A stretch of DNA of 34,149 nucleotides, taken from the NCBI GenBank assembly GCA_016124795.1, contig WGNB01000071.1, forward strand, positions 1-34,149, given 5' to 3'. Under the pieces are notes generated by a model that worked only from the letters and a program-made list of their open reading frames with translations, did not search any database and was not told the DNA's origin. This stretch comes from Rhodopseudomonas sp. (GTDB lineage Bacteria > Pseudomonadota > Alphaproteobacteria > Rhizobiales > Xanthobacteraceae). Numbering within the stretch: the first letter of the stretch is position 1; each line of letters starts with the position of its first letter. Made by a program: the position numbers and the translations under genes. Shown here piece after piece: positions 1 to 8,426 of the stretch.

Positions 1-975
1 AATGATCCGGCTTTCGCGGTCGAGTTCGCGCACCATGATCGAGGCCAGGATGCGCGGATCGATATTGCCGCCGCACAGGATCAGGCCAACCTTCTTGCCG
101 GCAAAACGCGCGGGTTCGCTCAACAGCGCGGCAAGCCCGGCGGCGCCCGCGCCTTCCGCCATCGTCTTCTGCAAGGTCAGGTAGGCATTCACCGCACGTT
201 CGAGATGCGCCTCGTCGACGAGAATGACATCCGACACCAGTTCACGAATGATCGGCAGCGTCAGCTTGCCGACATTCTTGACCGCAATGCCTTCGGCCAA
301 GGTCGAACCGCCGATCGGCCGGTTGCCATGCTCAAGCGCGTTCCACACCGCCGGATAAAGCAGCGCCTCGCAACCGACGATGTCGATCTTCGGGTTGATC
401 GCCTTGGCGGCAATCGCATTGCCGGAAATCAGACCGCCGCCGCCGATCGGGATCACCAAGGCCTCGAGGTCGGGCGCCTCTTCGAGCATTTCCAGAGCGA
501 TGGTGCCCTGTCCGGCGATGACCCGGACATCGTCATACGGATGCACCAGAACCATGCCACGCTCGGCCTGGATGATCTCACAGCGCGCCTGCGCGTCCGC
601 CACGGTCTGGCCGTCGAGCACGACTTCGGCGCCATGCGAGCGGGTCGCGGCGACTTTCACCGCCGGTGTCGTCACCGGCATGACGATGGTCGCCGGAATG
701 CCGAGCCGCGCCGCATGATAGGCGACCGACTGCGCATGGTTGCCGGCCGACATGGCGATGACGCCGCGGGCACGCTCCTTGGCGTCGAGCGACGACAGCT
801 TGTTGAGCGCGCCGCGGTCCTTGAAAGAATTGGTGACCTGGAGATTCTCGTATTTGACGTAGACCTGCGCGCCGGTCAGCGCCGACAGCTTCGGCGCCGG
901 CAGCATCGGCGTGCGCAAAACCGCGCCGGCGATCACGCGGCGGGCAGCTTCGATATCGGCGAATGTCACGCTCAC
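1..975 (-). CDS. ilvA: Threonine ammonia-lyase (threonine dehydratase), C-terminus cut by window edge
   Basis: PLP-dependent fold-type II enzyme deaminating threonine to 2-oxobutyrate, which in the biosynthetic form feeds isoleucine synthesis. The 325 visible codons are open to the edge. They contain the PLP-lysine motif NSFKDRGA (Lys52), a SAGNHAQ loop near residue 80 and the glycine-rich phosphate loop IPIGGGGLISGN around residue 165. The start is taken as GTG at 975, because an in-frame TGA lies eight codons upstream and a GGAG sits 11 nt before it; GTG at 969 is the alternative. The missing C-terminus would show whether an ACT regulatory domain is present and so separate IlvA-like from catabolic TdcB-like forms. 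A serine racemase-like member is a less likely reading. It diverges from the RDD gene. Confidence 0.88.
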   Translation of the reverse strand, partial: MSVTFADIEAARRVIAGAVLRTPMLPAPKLSALTGAQVYVKYENLQVTNSFKDRGALNKLSSLDAKERARGVIAMSAGNHAQSVAYHAARLGIPATIVMPVTTPAVKVAATRSHGAEVVLDGQTVADAQARCEIIQAERGMVLVHPYDDVRVIAGQGTIALEMLEEAPDLEALVIPIGGGGLISGNAIAAKAINPKIDIVGCEALLYPAVWNALEHGNRPIGGSTLAEGIAVKNVGKLTLPIIRELVSDVILVDEAHLERAVNAYLTLQKTMAEGAGAAGLAALLSEPARFAGKKVGLILCGGNIDPRILASIMVRELDRESRII

Positions 976-1088
976 GACAAAAAGGTCTCCGGCTCAGAGG
1001 GCGATTCCGTGCATCACCATGCCGCAGCCCGACGGCCAAAACCAGCAGGATGGCCAGCGGCAACGGCTCGACCGCGATCCGCCGGCCC

Positions 1089-1118
1089 TTGTCGCCTCTT
1101 GCCGGCAAACCGTTTATT
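1089..1118 (+). promoter_or_regulatory. Possible sigma70-type promoter for the RDD gene
   Basis: TTGTCG and TTTATT separated by 18 nt, each matching the consensus at four of six positions. They lie in the 185-bp divergent gap, about 43 nt upstream of the RDD start. This is a weak call from pattern only. Confidence 0.28.
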
Positions 1119-1160
1119 CTCCATCTCACAGGCATCGCAACGCCGCGACGGGGGCCCTTC

Positions 1161-1673
1161 ATGTCGATGGATATCAAGCCGCATGCTTATGACCCGGACC
1201 TCAATCCCGAGCTGTTCGACGGCGTACTGCCGCGCCGGGTCGTCGCTTTCGTCATCGACTTTCTGCTGATCGCGGTACCGGTGGTGCTGGCGGCAATGTT
1301 CATTTTCGTCTTCGGTATCGTCACGCTCGGGCTGGGCTGGGCGCTGTACTGGCTACTGCCGCCGGGCTCGGTGCTCTGGGCTCTGGTCTATTTCGGGCTA
1401 GGCCTGGGCGGCCCGCGCTCGGCCACGGTCGGCATGCGGGTCATGGATCTGGAAATGCGCACCTGGTACGGCGCTCCGGCTTATTTCGTGCTCGGCGCCG
1501 TCCACGCCATCGCGTTCTGGATCTCGGTATCGGCGCTAACCCCGTTCATTCTGCTGGTACCGTTTTTCAACCGCCGCAAGCGACTGTTGCACGACATTCT
1601 CCTCGGCACGGTCATCATCAATAACCCGACGCGCGCCGCCGCCTTGCGCCCCTTCGTCGCCACCCCCAACTAA
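1161..1673 (+). CDS. RDD-family integral membrane protein
   Basis: 170-residue membrane protein. The RDD family takes its name from conserved Arg-Asp-Asp residues, and its function is mostly unsettled, with some members linked to ion transport. Visible hallmarks are PRRVVAFVIDFLL opening the first membrane segment (Arg and Asp), the central SATVGMRVMDLEM stretch after a second pair of hydrophobic segments, and the closing RRKRLLHDILLGTVII. The start is the ATG at 1161, preceded by a G-rich GGGGG; the frame is open further upstream, but those codons read through the divergent promoter region and look unlike protein. The next gene is bpt, 183 bp downstream on the same strand. No substrate can be inferred from the sequence. 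Confidence 0.85.
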   Translation: MSMDIKPHAYDPDLNPELFDGVLPRRVVAFVIDFLLIAVPVVLAAMFIFVFGIVTLGLGWALYWLLPPGSVLWALVYFGLGLGGPRSATVGMRVMDLEMRTWYGAPAYFVLGAVHAIAFWISVSALTPFILLVPFFNRRKRLLHDILLGTVIINNPTRAAALRPFVATPN

Positions 1674-1856
1674 GAGAGCGGCCGGCGGCGGTCTGTGACC
1701 AAATCCCTGCCGGCACCTTATTTGACGGCGTCGGAGTGTCGCGCAATGCTGCCTTATTGAGTCCACGAAACGCGCGGACAAAAGCGGAGCGACCGACCGA
1801 AGCCGCGCCAGCGGTAAAGCCACAAAAGCAGATTGTAGAACCTACGGATTGACTGA

Positions 1857-2606
1857 GTGACCCAGCACTCCCGCGACACGCCGCAATTTTACCTGACCGC
1901 GCCGTCGCCCTGCCCTTATTTGAAAGGCCAGGAAGAACGCAAGGTGTTCACCCATCTGGTCGGCGACCGCGCCGGCGAACTCAACGACCTGCTCACTCAC
2001 GGCGGCTTCCGCCGCAGCCAATCGATCGCCTACCGGCCCGCCTGCGAGGCGTGCCGGGCCTGCGTCTCGGTCCGCGTCGTGGTCGACGACTTCAAACCGT
2101 CACGCAACATGCGGCGCAATCTCGACCATAACCGCGACCTGATCGGCGATATGCGCGCGCCGGCGCCGACCTCCGAACAATATTCGGTGTTCCGCGCCTA
2201 TCTCGACGCGCGCCACCGCGACGGTGGCATGGCCGACATGACCGTGCTCGATTACGCGATGATGGTCGAGGACAGCCATGTCGACACCCGCGTCATCGAC
2301 TACCGCCGGCGCGGGCCGGATTCGGGCATCAATGGCCGCGGCGCCGGACAGTTGCTGGCGGTGGCACTGACCGACGTGCTGTCCGACGGACTGTCGATGG
2401 TCTATTCGTTCTTCGATCCCGATGCCGCCGACCGCTCGCTCGGCACGTTCATGATCCTCGATCACATCGAACGCGCCAAGGCGATGGGCCTGCCTTACGT
2501 CTATCTCGGTTACTGGGTGCCGGGCTCCAAGAAGATGGATTACAAAGGCCGCTATCTGCCGCAGGAACGGCTGCTGCCGTCGGGCTGGATCAGGGTCGAC
2601 CGCTAA
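1857..2606 (+). CDS. bpt: Aspartate/glutamate leucyltransferase (Bpt, N-end rule)
   Basis: Cytosolic aminoacyl-tRNA-protein transferase of the bacterial ATE/Bpt family. It places leucine on N-terminal Asp or Glu to make an N-degron, which ClpS then delivers to ClpAP. The 249-residue length is usual for the family. The N-terminal half has the conserved cysteine pattern (CPYL near residue 20, then CEACRAC near residue 63). The C-terminal half has the GNAT-like signature [35 protein letters not shown] and [11 protein letters not shown]. The start is GTG at 1857, directly after an in-frame TGA, so no longer N-terminus is possible. The Shine-Dalgarno is weak. ClpS, ClpA and Aat are not in the window. 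Confidence 0.9.
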   Translation: MTQHSRDTPQFYLTAPSPCPYLKGQEERKVFTHLVGDRAGELNDLLTHGGFRRSQSIAYRPACEACRACVSVRVVVDDFKPSRNMRRNLDHNRDLIGDMRAPAPTSEQYSVFRAYLDARHRDGGMADMTVLDYAMMVEDSHVDTRVIDYRRRGPDSGINGRGAGQLLAVALTDVLSDGLSMVYSFFDPDAADRSLGTFMILDHIERAKAMGLPYVYLGYWVPGSKKMDYKGRYLPQERLLPSGWIRVDR

Positions 2607-2659
2607 TAGCCTGGGCCGTGCCGCGAACGCACGCCGGCGGTGACGCGTCAGAAGGAACC

Positions 2660-3373
2660 ATGCCACCACCAGCCGCCGACCGGATTGTCACGGAAATCGC
2701 AGCGGTCGGCGAACAGACCCGGCTGGTGGCGCAACGCTATGAAGGCATCTTCGCCGCTTTGCGCGATGCCCTGACCGACTCTCTCGCGCGGGCCGCCACG
2801 CCCGCCGACGGCGCGCGCGCCGTCATGGCCACAGCCGACGCGGTCGCTAACGCCATCGCCACGCATTTGCCCAACCAGCCGCGTCGCGACTGCCGCGCCG
2901 GCTGCGATGCCTGCTGCCATCTCTACGTCATGGTGCCGCCCGGCACCGCCGAGGCCATTGCCGAGCATCTCATAGCGCGGCTCGACGATCGACCGCTGAC
3001 GGCGCTCAAGAGCGAACTTCGCAAGGCCGCTGCGGCGGCCGATGCGCTTGCCGATCCGTCCACGCTGCGCCATCCCTGCCCGCTGCTCGCGCCGGATGGC
3101 ACCTGCACGATCTACGAGGTCCGGCCTTTGACCTGTCGTTCCTTCACCTCGACGTCGGCTGCGGCCTGCCGCTCGCTGGTGTTCGACCGCAACAGCCCGG
3201 TCTCAGCCATCCCGCAAAATCCGTCGCAATTCCGCGTCTATGTCGAGGCGACCAAAGCGCTGGAACAGGCGGCGCTGTCGCGCGGCCTATCCGCCGATCA
3301 GCAAGGACTTGCCACCGCGCTGCTCGCGGCGCTGGGCGAGCCGGACGAACGACAAGCCACGACGCAAGCCTGA
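2660..3373 (+). CDS. YkgJ-family cysteine-cluster protein
   Basis: 237-residue protein with the YkgJ/zinc- or iron-chelating cluster pattern: Cys78, Cys82, Cys85 and Cys86 in CRAGCDACC, then PCPLL, GTC and RPLTCRSF near residues 145-170, plus a later AAC. This arrangement suggests a bound metal, probably Fe-S or Zn, but no reaction is established for the family. The N-terminal 70 residues are helical and Ala-rich. The start is ATG 2660, because AAGGA lies 4 nt upstream; an in-frame GTG at 2618 would add 14 unconvincing residues. It begins 53 bp after bpt on the same strand, so co-transcription is likely. Confidence 0.8.
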   Translation: MPPPAADRIVTEIAAVGEQTRLVAQRYEGIFAALRDALTDSLARAATPADGARAVMATADAVANAIATHLPNQPRRDCRAGCDACCHLYVMVPPGTAEAIAEHLIARLDDRPLTALKSELRKAAAAADALADPSTLRHPCPLLAPDGTCTIYEVRPLTCRSFTSTSAAACRSLVFDRNSPVSAIPQNPSQFRVYVEATKALEQAALSRGLSADQQGLATALLAALGEPDERQATTQA

Positions 3374-3583
3374 CCCGCGCGCGGCTGCCGGTGTTGCCGG
3401 CACAACAGGACGACGACATCGCGCGCGAGCCAAATAAACGCGCGCACCGCTGCTGCATCATTGAGCAGGACACAGCAGTCCGTTTGCGCGACACTAGGTC
3501 GTCGGCCTTCGAGACCGGCACGATGATCGATGCTCAGGCACCGGTCTTGCCTGAAACACTGTTGTCAAGATCGCGGACTTCTC

Positions 3584-4273
3584 ATGCGCGCATTCCTGCT
3601 CCGTCTCTGGCGCACCAGCATTATCGGCAATCTGGTGGCCGGCTCGATGGTGATCCTGCCTTTCGTGCTCACCGTTCTGATCATCAGTTGGGGCATCAAC
3701 TGGATCGTGTCGGCCTTCGGACCCGGCACATGGTTCGGCGAGATCCTGACCAGCGGCGGTGAAGCGCTTATCGGCCCCGAACGCGACTACGTCGCCTTCC
3801 TGATCGGCGCGGTGCTGATGCTGGCGATCCTGTGGTTGCTCGGGCTGGCGGTCCGCACCCAGGCGCAACGCACCTTCGCTCATGTGCTCGACAACATGCT
3901 GGCCAAGGTGCCGCTGTTCCGCGCGATCTACCGGCCGGTGTCACAGGTCGTGCGGGTCTTTGCCGGCAGCAACGCCGATCTCAGCACCTTGCCGGTGGTG
4001 ATGTGCCGGCTCGGCGGCGATCAGGGTGTCGATGTGCCGGCCTTCCTGGCTTCGACCCGAACTTACGATGTCGGCGGCGAACCCCGCCGGCTGGTCTATC
4101 TGCCGACCTCGCCGCTGCCGGCCTGGGGCGGTCTGGTGCTGGTGCCGGATTCGGCCGTCGTGCCGGTGCCCAACATGGATGCCGACGCGCTCATCAAACT
4201 GTACTTCTCGTTTGGGGTGCTGGCGCCCGAACTTATTCCGCCGGTGCCGCAAAAAGCGCCGGCGATCGAATAG
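3584..4273 (+). CDS. DUF502-family membrane protein
   Basis: 229-residue protein with two hydrophobic segments (about residues 12-38 and 65-90), followed by a conserved soluble domain. The domain has motifs typical of DUF502: PLFRAIYRPVSQVV, a FLAST segment, VYLPTSPLPAWGGLVLVPDS and DALIKLYFSFG. The family is widespread in proteobacteria and plants and has no proven biochemical role; an envelope-associated role is a guess. The ATG at 3584 begins a short basic N-terminus just before the first membrane segment. An in-frame codon at 3530 would add a Cys/Arg-rich stretch that does not look real. The Shine-Dalgarno is poor (GCGGA). The gene converges on mntH with only 11 bp between stops. Confidence 0.8.
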   Translation: MRAFLLRLWRTSIIGNLVAGSMVILPFVLTVLIISWGINWIVSAFGPGTWFGEILTSGGEALIGPERDYVAFLIGAVLMLAILWLLGLAVRTQAQRTFAHVLDNMLAKVPLFRAIYRPVSQVVRVFAGSNADLSTLPVVMCRLGGDQGVDVPAFLASTRTYDVGGEPRRLVYLPTSPLPAWGGLVLVPDSAVVPVPNMDADALIKLYFSFGVLAPELIPPVPQKAPAIE

Positions 4274-4284
4274 CCGCTTCGGGT

Positions 4285-5658
4285 TCAGCCGATCCCGGTC
4301 ACGGTATCGATCAGCAGCTTGACGTTCAGCACCAGAATGATCGCCGCCACGATCCACGACAACGCCGCGACCGGCTTCGATATCGCCAGCGATCCCATCT
4401 TCTTTTTGTCGGAGACGAACTGCACCAACGGAATCACAGCGAAGGGCAGTTGCATCGACAGCACGACCTGGCTGAGGATCAGCAGCTTGGCGGTGCCGCT
4501 TTCGCCATAAAGCGCCGCCACCACGACCACCGGCACGATGGCGATGGCGCGGGTGACGAGGCGGCGCATCCAGTGCGGCAGCCGAATGTGGAGGAAGCCC
4601 TCCATCACGATCTGGCCGGCGAGCGTCGCCGTCACCGTCGAATTCAGGCCGGAAGCCAGCAGCGCGATCGCGAACAGGATCGAGGCGATGCCGACGCCGA
4701 GCAGCGGCGACAGCAAGGCATAAGCCTGCTCGATGTCCTCGACATGAGTGCGTCCGCTGGCGTGGAACACGGCGGCAGCGACAATCAAAATGCCGCCATT
4801 GACGAACAGCGCCAGCATCAGCGCGATGGTCGAGTCGACCGTGGCCCAGCGTATGGCATGACGCCGGCCGTCCTCGGTCTTGTCGAAGTCGCGGGTCTGC
4901 ACGATCGACGAATGCAGATAAAGATTATGCGGCATCACGGTGGCGCCGATGATGCCGATGGCGATGTAGAGCATCGCCGGATTGCTGACGATCTCGTGCG
5001 ACGGCACGAAGCCGCCGAGCACCGCCATAACAGGCGGCGCCGCCAGTACGATCTGGATCAGAAAGCACAGCGCGATCACCACCAGCAGCGCGACGATGAA
5101 GGCTTCGAGATAGCGGAAGCCCTTGTTCATCAGCATCAGCACCAGGAACGCGTCGAGCGCGGTCACCAATGCGCCGCCGACCAGCGGAATGCCGAACAGA
5201 AGCTTGAGCGCGATGGCCGTGCCGATCACCTCGGCCAGATCGCAGGCGACGATCGCCAGTTCACAGGCGACCCACAGCGCATAGCCGACCGGGCGAGGAT
5301 AATTGTCACGGCAGGCCTGGGCCAGATCGCGGCCGGTGGCGATGCCGAGCCGCGCCGCCAGCGCCTGCAACAGGATCGCCATCAGGTTGGACAGCATGAT
5401 GACGGACAGCAGCGTGTAGCCGAACTGCGAACCGCCGGCGATGTCGGTCGCCCAGTTGCCCGGATCCATATAGCCGACCGAGATCATGTAGCCGGGGCCG
5501 GAAAAGGCCAGCAGCCGGCGCAGCCACGTGCCGCCGCTCGGCACCGGGATTGTGCCATGCACTTCGGACAGGCTGTTGCGGCTGCCGTTGATCCGCGCGT
5601 AGCGCCAGCCGGTGGGCGCAGCGTCGGGGGCAACCGGAGGCGTTGTAGCGGTATTCAT
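4285..5658 (-). CDS. mntH: Nramp-family Mn2+/H+ symporter MntH
   Basis: Inner-membrane divalent metal importer of 457 residues with about eleven hydrophobic segments. The metal-binding signature DPGN (65-68) lies in TM1, and the TM6 motif MPHN (242-245) gives the metal-coordinating methionine and the conserved histidine. Asp65, Asn68 and Met242 together identify a manganese/iron-selective Nramp rather than a Mg or Al variant. The N-terminal 45 residues are soluble. The start ATG at 5658 has only a weak ribosome site. The gene diverges from the antiporter across a 466-bp gap that holds a good sigma70 promoter and an overlapping operator-like element, so metal-responsive control by a Fur/Mur- or MntR-type regulator is likely. 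Confidence 0.94.
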   Translation of the reverse strand: MNTATTPPVAPDAAPTGWRYARINGSRNSLSEVHGTIPVPSGGTWLRRLLAFSGPGYMISVGYMDPGNWATDIAGGSQFGYTLLSVIMLSNLMAILLQALAARLGIATGRDLAQACRDNYPRPVGYALWVACELAIVACDLAEVIGTAIALKLLFGIPLVGGALVTALDAFLVLMLMNKGFRYLEAFIVALLVVIALCFLIQIVLAAPPVMAVLGGFVPSHEIVSNPAMLYIAIGIIGATVMPHNLYLHSSIVQTRDFDKTEDGRRHAIRWATVDSTIALMLALFVNGGILIVAAAVFHASGRTHVEDIEQAYALLSPLLGVGIASILFAIALLASGLNSTVTATLAGQIVMEGFLHIRLPHWMRRLVTRAIAIVPVVVVAALYGESGTAKLLILSQVVLSMQLPFAVIPLVQFVSDKKKMGSLAISKPVAALSWIVAAIILVLNVKLLIDTVTGIG

Positions 5659-5751
5659 GACACTGAGACCATTGACACCGGACCATTACGAATGCCGCGA
5701 CCGGACGCAAGGCGGCGAAAACGGTCTGCAAAACCCGACTAGTTTCAGTAG

Positions 5752-5780
5752 GATATAGTCTAGTTGCGAATGCTTTGCAA
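5752..5780 (-). promoter_or_regulatory. Probable sigma70 promoter of mntH
   Basis: On the minus strand, TTGCAA (5780-5775), a 17-nt spacer and TATATC (5757-5752). The predicted start is near 5745, giving a leader of about 87 nt. Spacing is optimal and both hexamers are close to consensus. Confidence 0.6.
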
Positions 5781-5788
5781 TTGCATTC
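5764..5788. promoter_or_regulatory. Operator-like element overlapping the mntH -35 box
   Basis: Contains the inverted repeat GAATGC-N9-GCATTC (5768-5788) and, nested in it, the perfect 10-bp palindrome TGCAATTGCA (5776-5785). The same segment reads as two 11-bp direct units beginning TTGCGA (5764) and TTGCAA (5775), one helical turn apart. It covers the -35 hexamer, as expected for a repressor site. Binding by a Fur/Mur-type regulator is inferred from the gene controlled. Confidence 0.5.
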
Positions 5789-6124
5789 TAAGCCAATACG
5801 GCGACTCGATGGAACTTTGATCGGCTGCCCGGTGTTGTCGCGGACCTCGGGCGGCGCGGGGATCGGGCAACACAGGCCGGGCGACGGGTGCGAAACAGCG
5901 ACAAAAGCCAATGCGACAGCGGCGGGCGACGCTGTCCGGCGATCTGGGCGGTCCAATCGACGACCCCGCCGGTGGCCCGGCCCCGCAGCGCCTTTGCAAG
6001 GTGGACTGAATCGACCGGCCCCGTTACGCCACAGCGGCGGCGGGACCACCGGCGGGCAACGGAAACACGCCGAAGCGCGGACGACCGCCGCCCTCGCACT
6101 ATTCTAACGGGGAAGTCAGGCAAC
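5789..6124. other. GC-rich intergenic leader upstream of the antiporter
   Basis: The remaining 336 bp of the mntH-antiporter divergent gap. It is strongly GC-rich, and I see no gene, clear promoter or stable terminator. A TATTCT hexamer near 6099 could be the antiporter -10 box, but has no convincing -35 partner. Confidence 0.4.
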
Positions 6125-8371
6125 ATGACGAAATTGCGAGGTCTGACGGCATCCCTTCCGGCCGCCTTGGCCGGTCTGATGCTGGCGACCATACCGGCGC
6201 TCGCCGCCACCAGCCTGACGGTCAAAGGGCCCTCCGAGGTCGTCTTCATCGGCCAGATCCTGGCGCTGATGGTGGTCGGCCGCCTGCTCGGCGAAGCCAT
6301 GATCCGGATCGGCCAGCCGGCGGTGATGGGGCAATTGATCGCCGGCCTGCTGCTCGGGCCGTCGCTGTTCGGGCTTCTGCTGCCCGACTTGCAACACATG
6401 CTGTTTCCGAAGAATCCCGACCAGAAGGCGATGCTCGACGCCGTCGCTCAGGTCGGTATTCTCCTGCTGCTGCTGCTCACCGGCATGGAGACCGACCTCA
6501 AACTGGTGCGCCAGACCGGCAAGGCCTCGATCTATGCTTCACTGCTCGGCATCGTCGTGCCGTTCGGCTGCGGCGTCGCCATCGGCTTTGCCCTGCCCGA
6601 CAGCATGTTGCCCGACCCGGCCAAGCGAATGATCACCGCCTTGTTCCTCGGCACCGCCTTGTCGATCGCGTCGGTCAAGATCGTGGCGATGGTGGTGCGC
6701 GAAATGAACTTCATGCGCCGCACCGTCGGCCAGGTCATCCTGGCCTCTGCCATCATTGACGACAGCGTCGGCTGGATCATCGTCTCGATCATCTTCAGCC
6801 TCGCGCTGCACGGCTCGGTCGACGCCTGGTCGCTGGTACAGAGCGTGGTCGGCACTTTCGTGTTCATGACGGTGAGCCTGACCGTCGGCCGGCGCGCGGT
6901 GTTCTTCGCGATCCGCTGGGTCAACGACAATTTCGTCAGCGACTTCGCCGTCATCACCGCGATCCTCGCCATCATGGCGACGATGGCGCTGACCACGCAT
7001 TTGATCGGCGTTCACACCGTGCTCGGTGCCTTCGTCGCCGGCATCCTGATCGGCGAATCGCCGATCCTCAGCCGCCACATCGACGAGCAGTTGCGCGGCC
7101 TGATCACCGCCTTCTTCGCGCCGGTGTTCTTCGGCGTCGCCGGCTTGAGCGCCGACCTCACCATCCTCGCCGATCCGACCATCGCGCTGTTCACCGCCGG
7201 TCTCATCGTCATTGCCAGCCTCGGCAAATTCGGCGGCGCCTTTATCGGCGCCGAGATCGGCGGCCTGACCCGACGCGAAGGCCTGGCGCTGGCCTGCGGC
7301 ATGAACGCGCGCGGCTCGACCGAAGTGATCATCGCCAGCGTCGGCCTGTCGATGGGCGCGCTCAATGCGAACCTGTTCACTATGATCGTGGCGATGGCGG
7401 TCCTCACCACCATGGCGATGCCGCCAACCTTGCGCTGGGCGCTGTCGCGCATTCCGATGGGCAAGGAGGAAAAGCAGCGGCTGGAGCGCGAGGAGCTGGA
7501 GGCCAAAGGGTTCCTGCCGAAGCTGGAGCGGCTGCTGCTCGCCATCGACGAAAGCACCAACGGCGCCTTCGCCACCCGCGTCGCCGGCATCGTCGCCGGC
7601 AGCTACGGCATGCCGACCACGGTGATGCACATCAAGACCGACAAGAAGACCGGCAAGCAGGCGGCCGAGGCCGAGAAGGAAAAGGCCAAGGAAGCCGGTG
7701 AACTGGTCAAGGAAGTGGCGCAGCGCGCCGACCGGGCGATGACGGCTTCCGAGCAAAGCGATATCAAGCTCAACGTCACCACCATGGTCGAGAACGCGCC
7801 GAAGCAGGCCGCGGTCGCCGAGGAAGCGGAGAAAGGCTACGGCCTGATGATCATCGGTCTCGACAAGACCGTGGTGCGCAAGAACCAGTTCCACGACGAC
7901 GTCGCCAGCCTCGCCGCCGGCTTCGAAGGGCCGCTGATCGTCACCGACGCGCGCGAGGAACATCGCAAGCATCCGCTGCACGGCACGGTCAGCATTCTGG
8001 TCCCGGTCAACGGCACCGAAGTGTCACGCCGCGCCGCCGAAGTCGCGATCGCGATGGCGCGCGCCACCAAGGCGCCGCTCACCGCGCTTTATGTCACGAC
8101 CGGCGGCAAGGCCAACCGCTCGCGGCGCTACGAGGAAGCGATCCTCAAGGACATCGTCGACCTCGCCGAGAGCTATGAACTCGATCTGCGCACCGCGGTG
8201 CGCGGCGACGTCGCTCCGGACGAAGCCATCCTCAAGGAAGCCGGCCGGCGCGGCCATAATCTCGTGGTGATGGGCGTCGGCCGCCGCCCCGGCGAGAAGC
8301 TGTTCTTCGGCGATACCGCCGCCGCGCTGATCGAGAAATCACCGGTGTCGCTGCTGTTCGTGGCAAGTTGA
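6125..8371 (+). CDS. CPA2 cation:proton antiporter with tandem C-terminal Usp domains
   Basis: 748 residues. A signal-like hydrophobic N-terminus ending near ALAA (residue 28) is followed by a Na+/H+ exchanger (KefB/CPA2-type) membrane domain of about twelve helices to residue 437, including the GQLIAGLLLGPS and HTVLGAFVAGILIGES segments. A charged linker leads to two universal-stress-protein-like domains, about residues 466-600 and 620-748. The second ends in GRRPGEKLFFGDT, resembling the Usp nucleotide-binding loop. It should exchange monovalent cations for protons at the inner membrane, with the Usp domains as probable nucleotide-sensing gates. ATG 6125 follows a GGGGAAG site. KefC-type RCK/TrkA domains are absent. 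Whether the ion is K+ or Na+ cannot be told. Confidence 0.87.
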   Translation: MTKLRGLTASLPAALAGLMLATIPALAATSLTVKGPSEVVFIGQILALMVVGRLLGEAMIRIGQPAVMGQLIAGLLLGPSLFGLLLPDLQHMLFPKNPDQKAMLDAVAQVGILLLLLLTGMETDLKLVRQTGKASIYASLLGIVVPFGCGVAIGFALPDSMLPDPAKRMITALFLGTALSIASVKIVAMVVREMNFMRRTVGQVILASAIIDDSVGWIIVSIIFSLALHGSVDAWSLVQSVVGTFVFMTVSLTVGRRAVFFAIRWVNDNFVSDFAVITAILAIMATMALTTHLIGVHTVLGAFVAGILIGESPILSRHIDEQLRGLITAFFAPVFFGVAGLSADLTILADPTIALFTAGLIVIASLGKFGGAFIGAEIGGLTRREGLALACGMNARGSTEVIIASVGLSMGALNANLFTMIVAMAVLTTMAMPPTLRWALSRIPMGKEEKQRLEREELEAKGFLPKLERLLLAIDESTNGAFATRVAGIVAGSYGMPTTVMHIKTDKKTGKQAAEAEKEKAKEAGELVKEVAQRADRAMTASEQSDIKLNVTTMVENAPKQAAVAEEAEKGYGLMIIGLDKTVVRKNQFHDDVASLAAGFEGPLIVTDAREEHRKHPLHGTVSILVPVNGTEVSRRAAEVAIAMARATKAPLTALYVTTGGKANRSRRYEEAILKDIVDLAESYELDLRTAVRGDVAPDEAILKEAGRRGHNLVVMGVGRRPGEKLFFGDTAAALIEKSPVSLLFVAS

Positions 8372-8426
8372 AGCCGGACCGTCCGGAGTCCGCGCGCCGC
8401 GCTGGATTTGCCATAACCCTTTAGCT

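Noticed and set aside
205-1269. + strand open frame over the threonine ammonia-lyase gene
   Set aside because: The minus strand encodes an uninterrupted PLP enzyme here; the + strand frame is its shadow and runs into the RDD gene.
3832-5742. Very long open frame on the + strand opposite mntH
   Set aside because: It is antisense to a complete Nramp protein with all signature motifs, and its translation is Gln/His/Arg/Asp-rich without domains, a typical GC-rich shadow frame.
5811-5836. GGAAC-N17-TGTT, near the EcfG general-stress promoter pattern
   Set aside because: The -10 element should be CGTT, and the site lies about 290 bp from the antiporter start; it is likely chance in GC-rich sequence.
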